The notes below the pieces were generated by a model. The model did no database searches. It was not told the DNA's origin and saw only the letters and a program-made list of their open reading frames with translations. 64,000 bases of DNA from Dulcicalothrix desertica PCC 7102 (GTDB lineage: Bacteria; Cyanobacteriota; Cyanobacteriia; Cyanobacteriales; Nostocaceae). Positions 63,711 through 64,000 of the stretch are shown here, piece by piece (the first letter of the stretch is position 1; each line of letters starts with the position of its first letter). The translations under genes and the position numbers were made by a program. The stretch is taken from assembly GCF_003991905.1 (NCBI RefSeq), contig NZ_RSCL01000021.1:46638-110637 (forward strand), written 5' to 3'.

Positions 63711-63953
63711 CTATGAGTAATAGGGGTAAGTTTTGAAGATGCAAAAACTGTCTTTGATGACCCTGATGCTTATATTTTTAACGACGAATGGCACTCTGTT
63801 AATGAACAACGAGAAACTATTGTAGGACACGACCTATCAAATCGCCTTTTACTGGTTTGTTTTACAGAAAGACTGAGTGTTATTCGTATTATTAGCGCGC
63901 GTTTAACAACTAAAAAAGAGCGTAGGGACTATGAACAATACACAAACTCCTAA
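63711..63953 (+). pseudogene. BrnT-like toxin fragment, frameshifted N-terminus
   Basis: From 63726 the frame reads VSFEDAKTVFDDPDAYIFND, then EWHSVNEQRETIVGHDLSNR and RIISARLTTKKERRDYEQYT to TAA at 63953. This is the BrnT RNase toxin core. The residues before VSFEDA (SNRG) sit one base out of frame with no start in the toxin's frame, so a base has been lost near 63726. The antitoxin-like gene overlaps its end. Confidence 0.8.
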
Positions 63954-64000
63954 TGAAGATAATGACGATTTGCTACCAGAATATAACTTTGAATACAAAA
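63931..64000 (+). CDS. BrnT-associated antitoxin-like gene (partial)
   Basis: ATG at 63931 overlaps the toxin's end; 23 codons are visible (MNNTQTPNEDNDDLLPEYNF). Short acidic N-terminus and position immediately after a BrnT-like toxin suggest the antitoxin of the pair. The window ends inside it. Confidence 0.55.
   Translation, partial: MNNTQTPNEDNDDLLPEYNFEYK

Overview
The window looks like chromosomal DNA of a filamentous, probably heterocyst-forming cyanobacterium (Nostocales; Rivularia/Calothrix/Nostoc-like). The reasons are a CAAD-domain protein, an AvaK-like PRC-barrel/DUF2382 stress protein, PEP-CTERM exported proteins, many small toxin-antitoxin and Uma2 genes, heptanucleotide STRR repeats, dispersed GTTGGGT..ACCCAAC repeats and AT-rich DNA. 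The palindrome GGCGCC is hugely over-represented (well over 100 by eye, against about three expected), while the classical cyanobacterial HIP1 octamer GCGATCGC was not seen.

Layout. 1-4.2 kb: the tail of an upstream gene with its terminator, a DUF1877 gene, a small zinc-finger pair, a broken AAA ATPase, recR, and a marR regulator followed by a DUF2269 membrane protein. The last two have the same dyad operator in front of them. 4.2-20.3 kb: a single minus-strand gene train of twelve genes, the most interesting part of the window. In transcription order it encodes a cytoplasmic subtilisin, a peptidoglycan-binding/coiled-coil protein, a helical 590-residue protein, a DUF2589-like protein, a 748-residue glycine-rich hydrophobic protein, a C80/caspase-like cysteine peptidase, a small beta protein, a trypco2-like protein, and four proteins that look like substrates or adaptors. 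Several of these carry recurring short peptide motifs. I suspect a protease-centred conflict or delivery system that is not well described. 20.6-28.6 kb: two small genes, a HAD phosphatase, an ArnT-like glycosyltransferase, a GH5 cellulase with an altered catalytic motif, exported proteins, DUF1643 and a methyltransferase.

28.6-41.2 kb is an accessory region with much gene decay: a Phd/VapC pair with a nonsense-mutated toxin, a second decayed copy of the antitoxin, a stand-alone 5-hmdU DNA kinase helical-domain protein ending in a sliding-clamp-like motif, a second DUF1643 gene, a MazG-like protein, MITEs, an NHLP-type bacteriocin exporter, an orphan deaminase toxin tip with a frameshifted immunity-like gene, a RelE-type pair, and a frameshifted glutathionyl-hydroquinone reductase. 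41.2-48.6 kb: a chimeric SUKH/filamentous-hemagglutinin gene, a Rieske-AIF oxidoreductase and a stress-type cluster (lipoprotein, AvaK-like, CAAD, aquaporin). 48.7-64 kb: endonuclease-like proteins, PEP-CTERM proteins, a GC-rich horizontally acquired alpha/beta hydrolase, the C39-peptidase half of an NHLP exporter, nadC, argS, two Uma2 genes and a decayed BrnT toxin cut by the window end.

All family names come from reading motifs by eye; no database search was possible. Starts were moved from the longest open frame where a ribosome binding site or family alignment argued for it.
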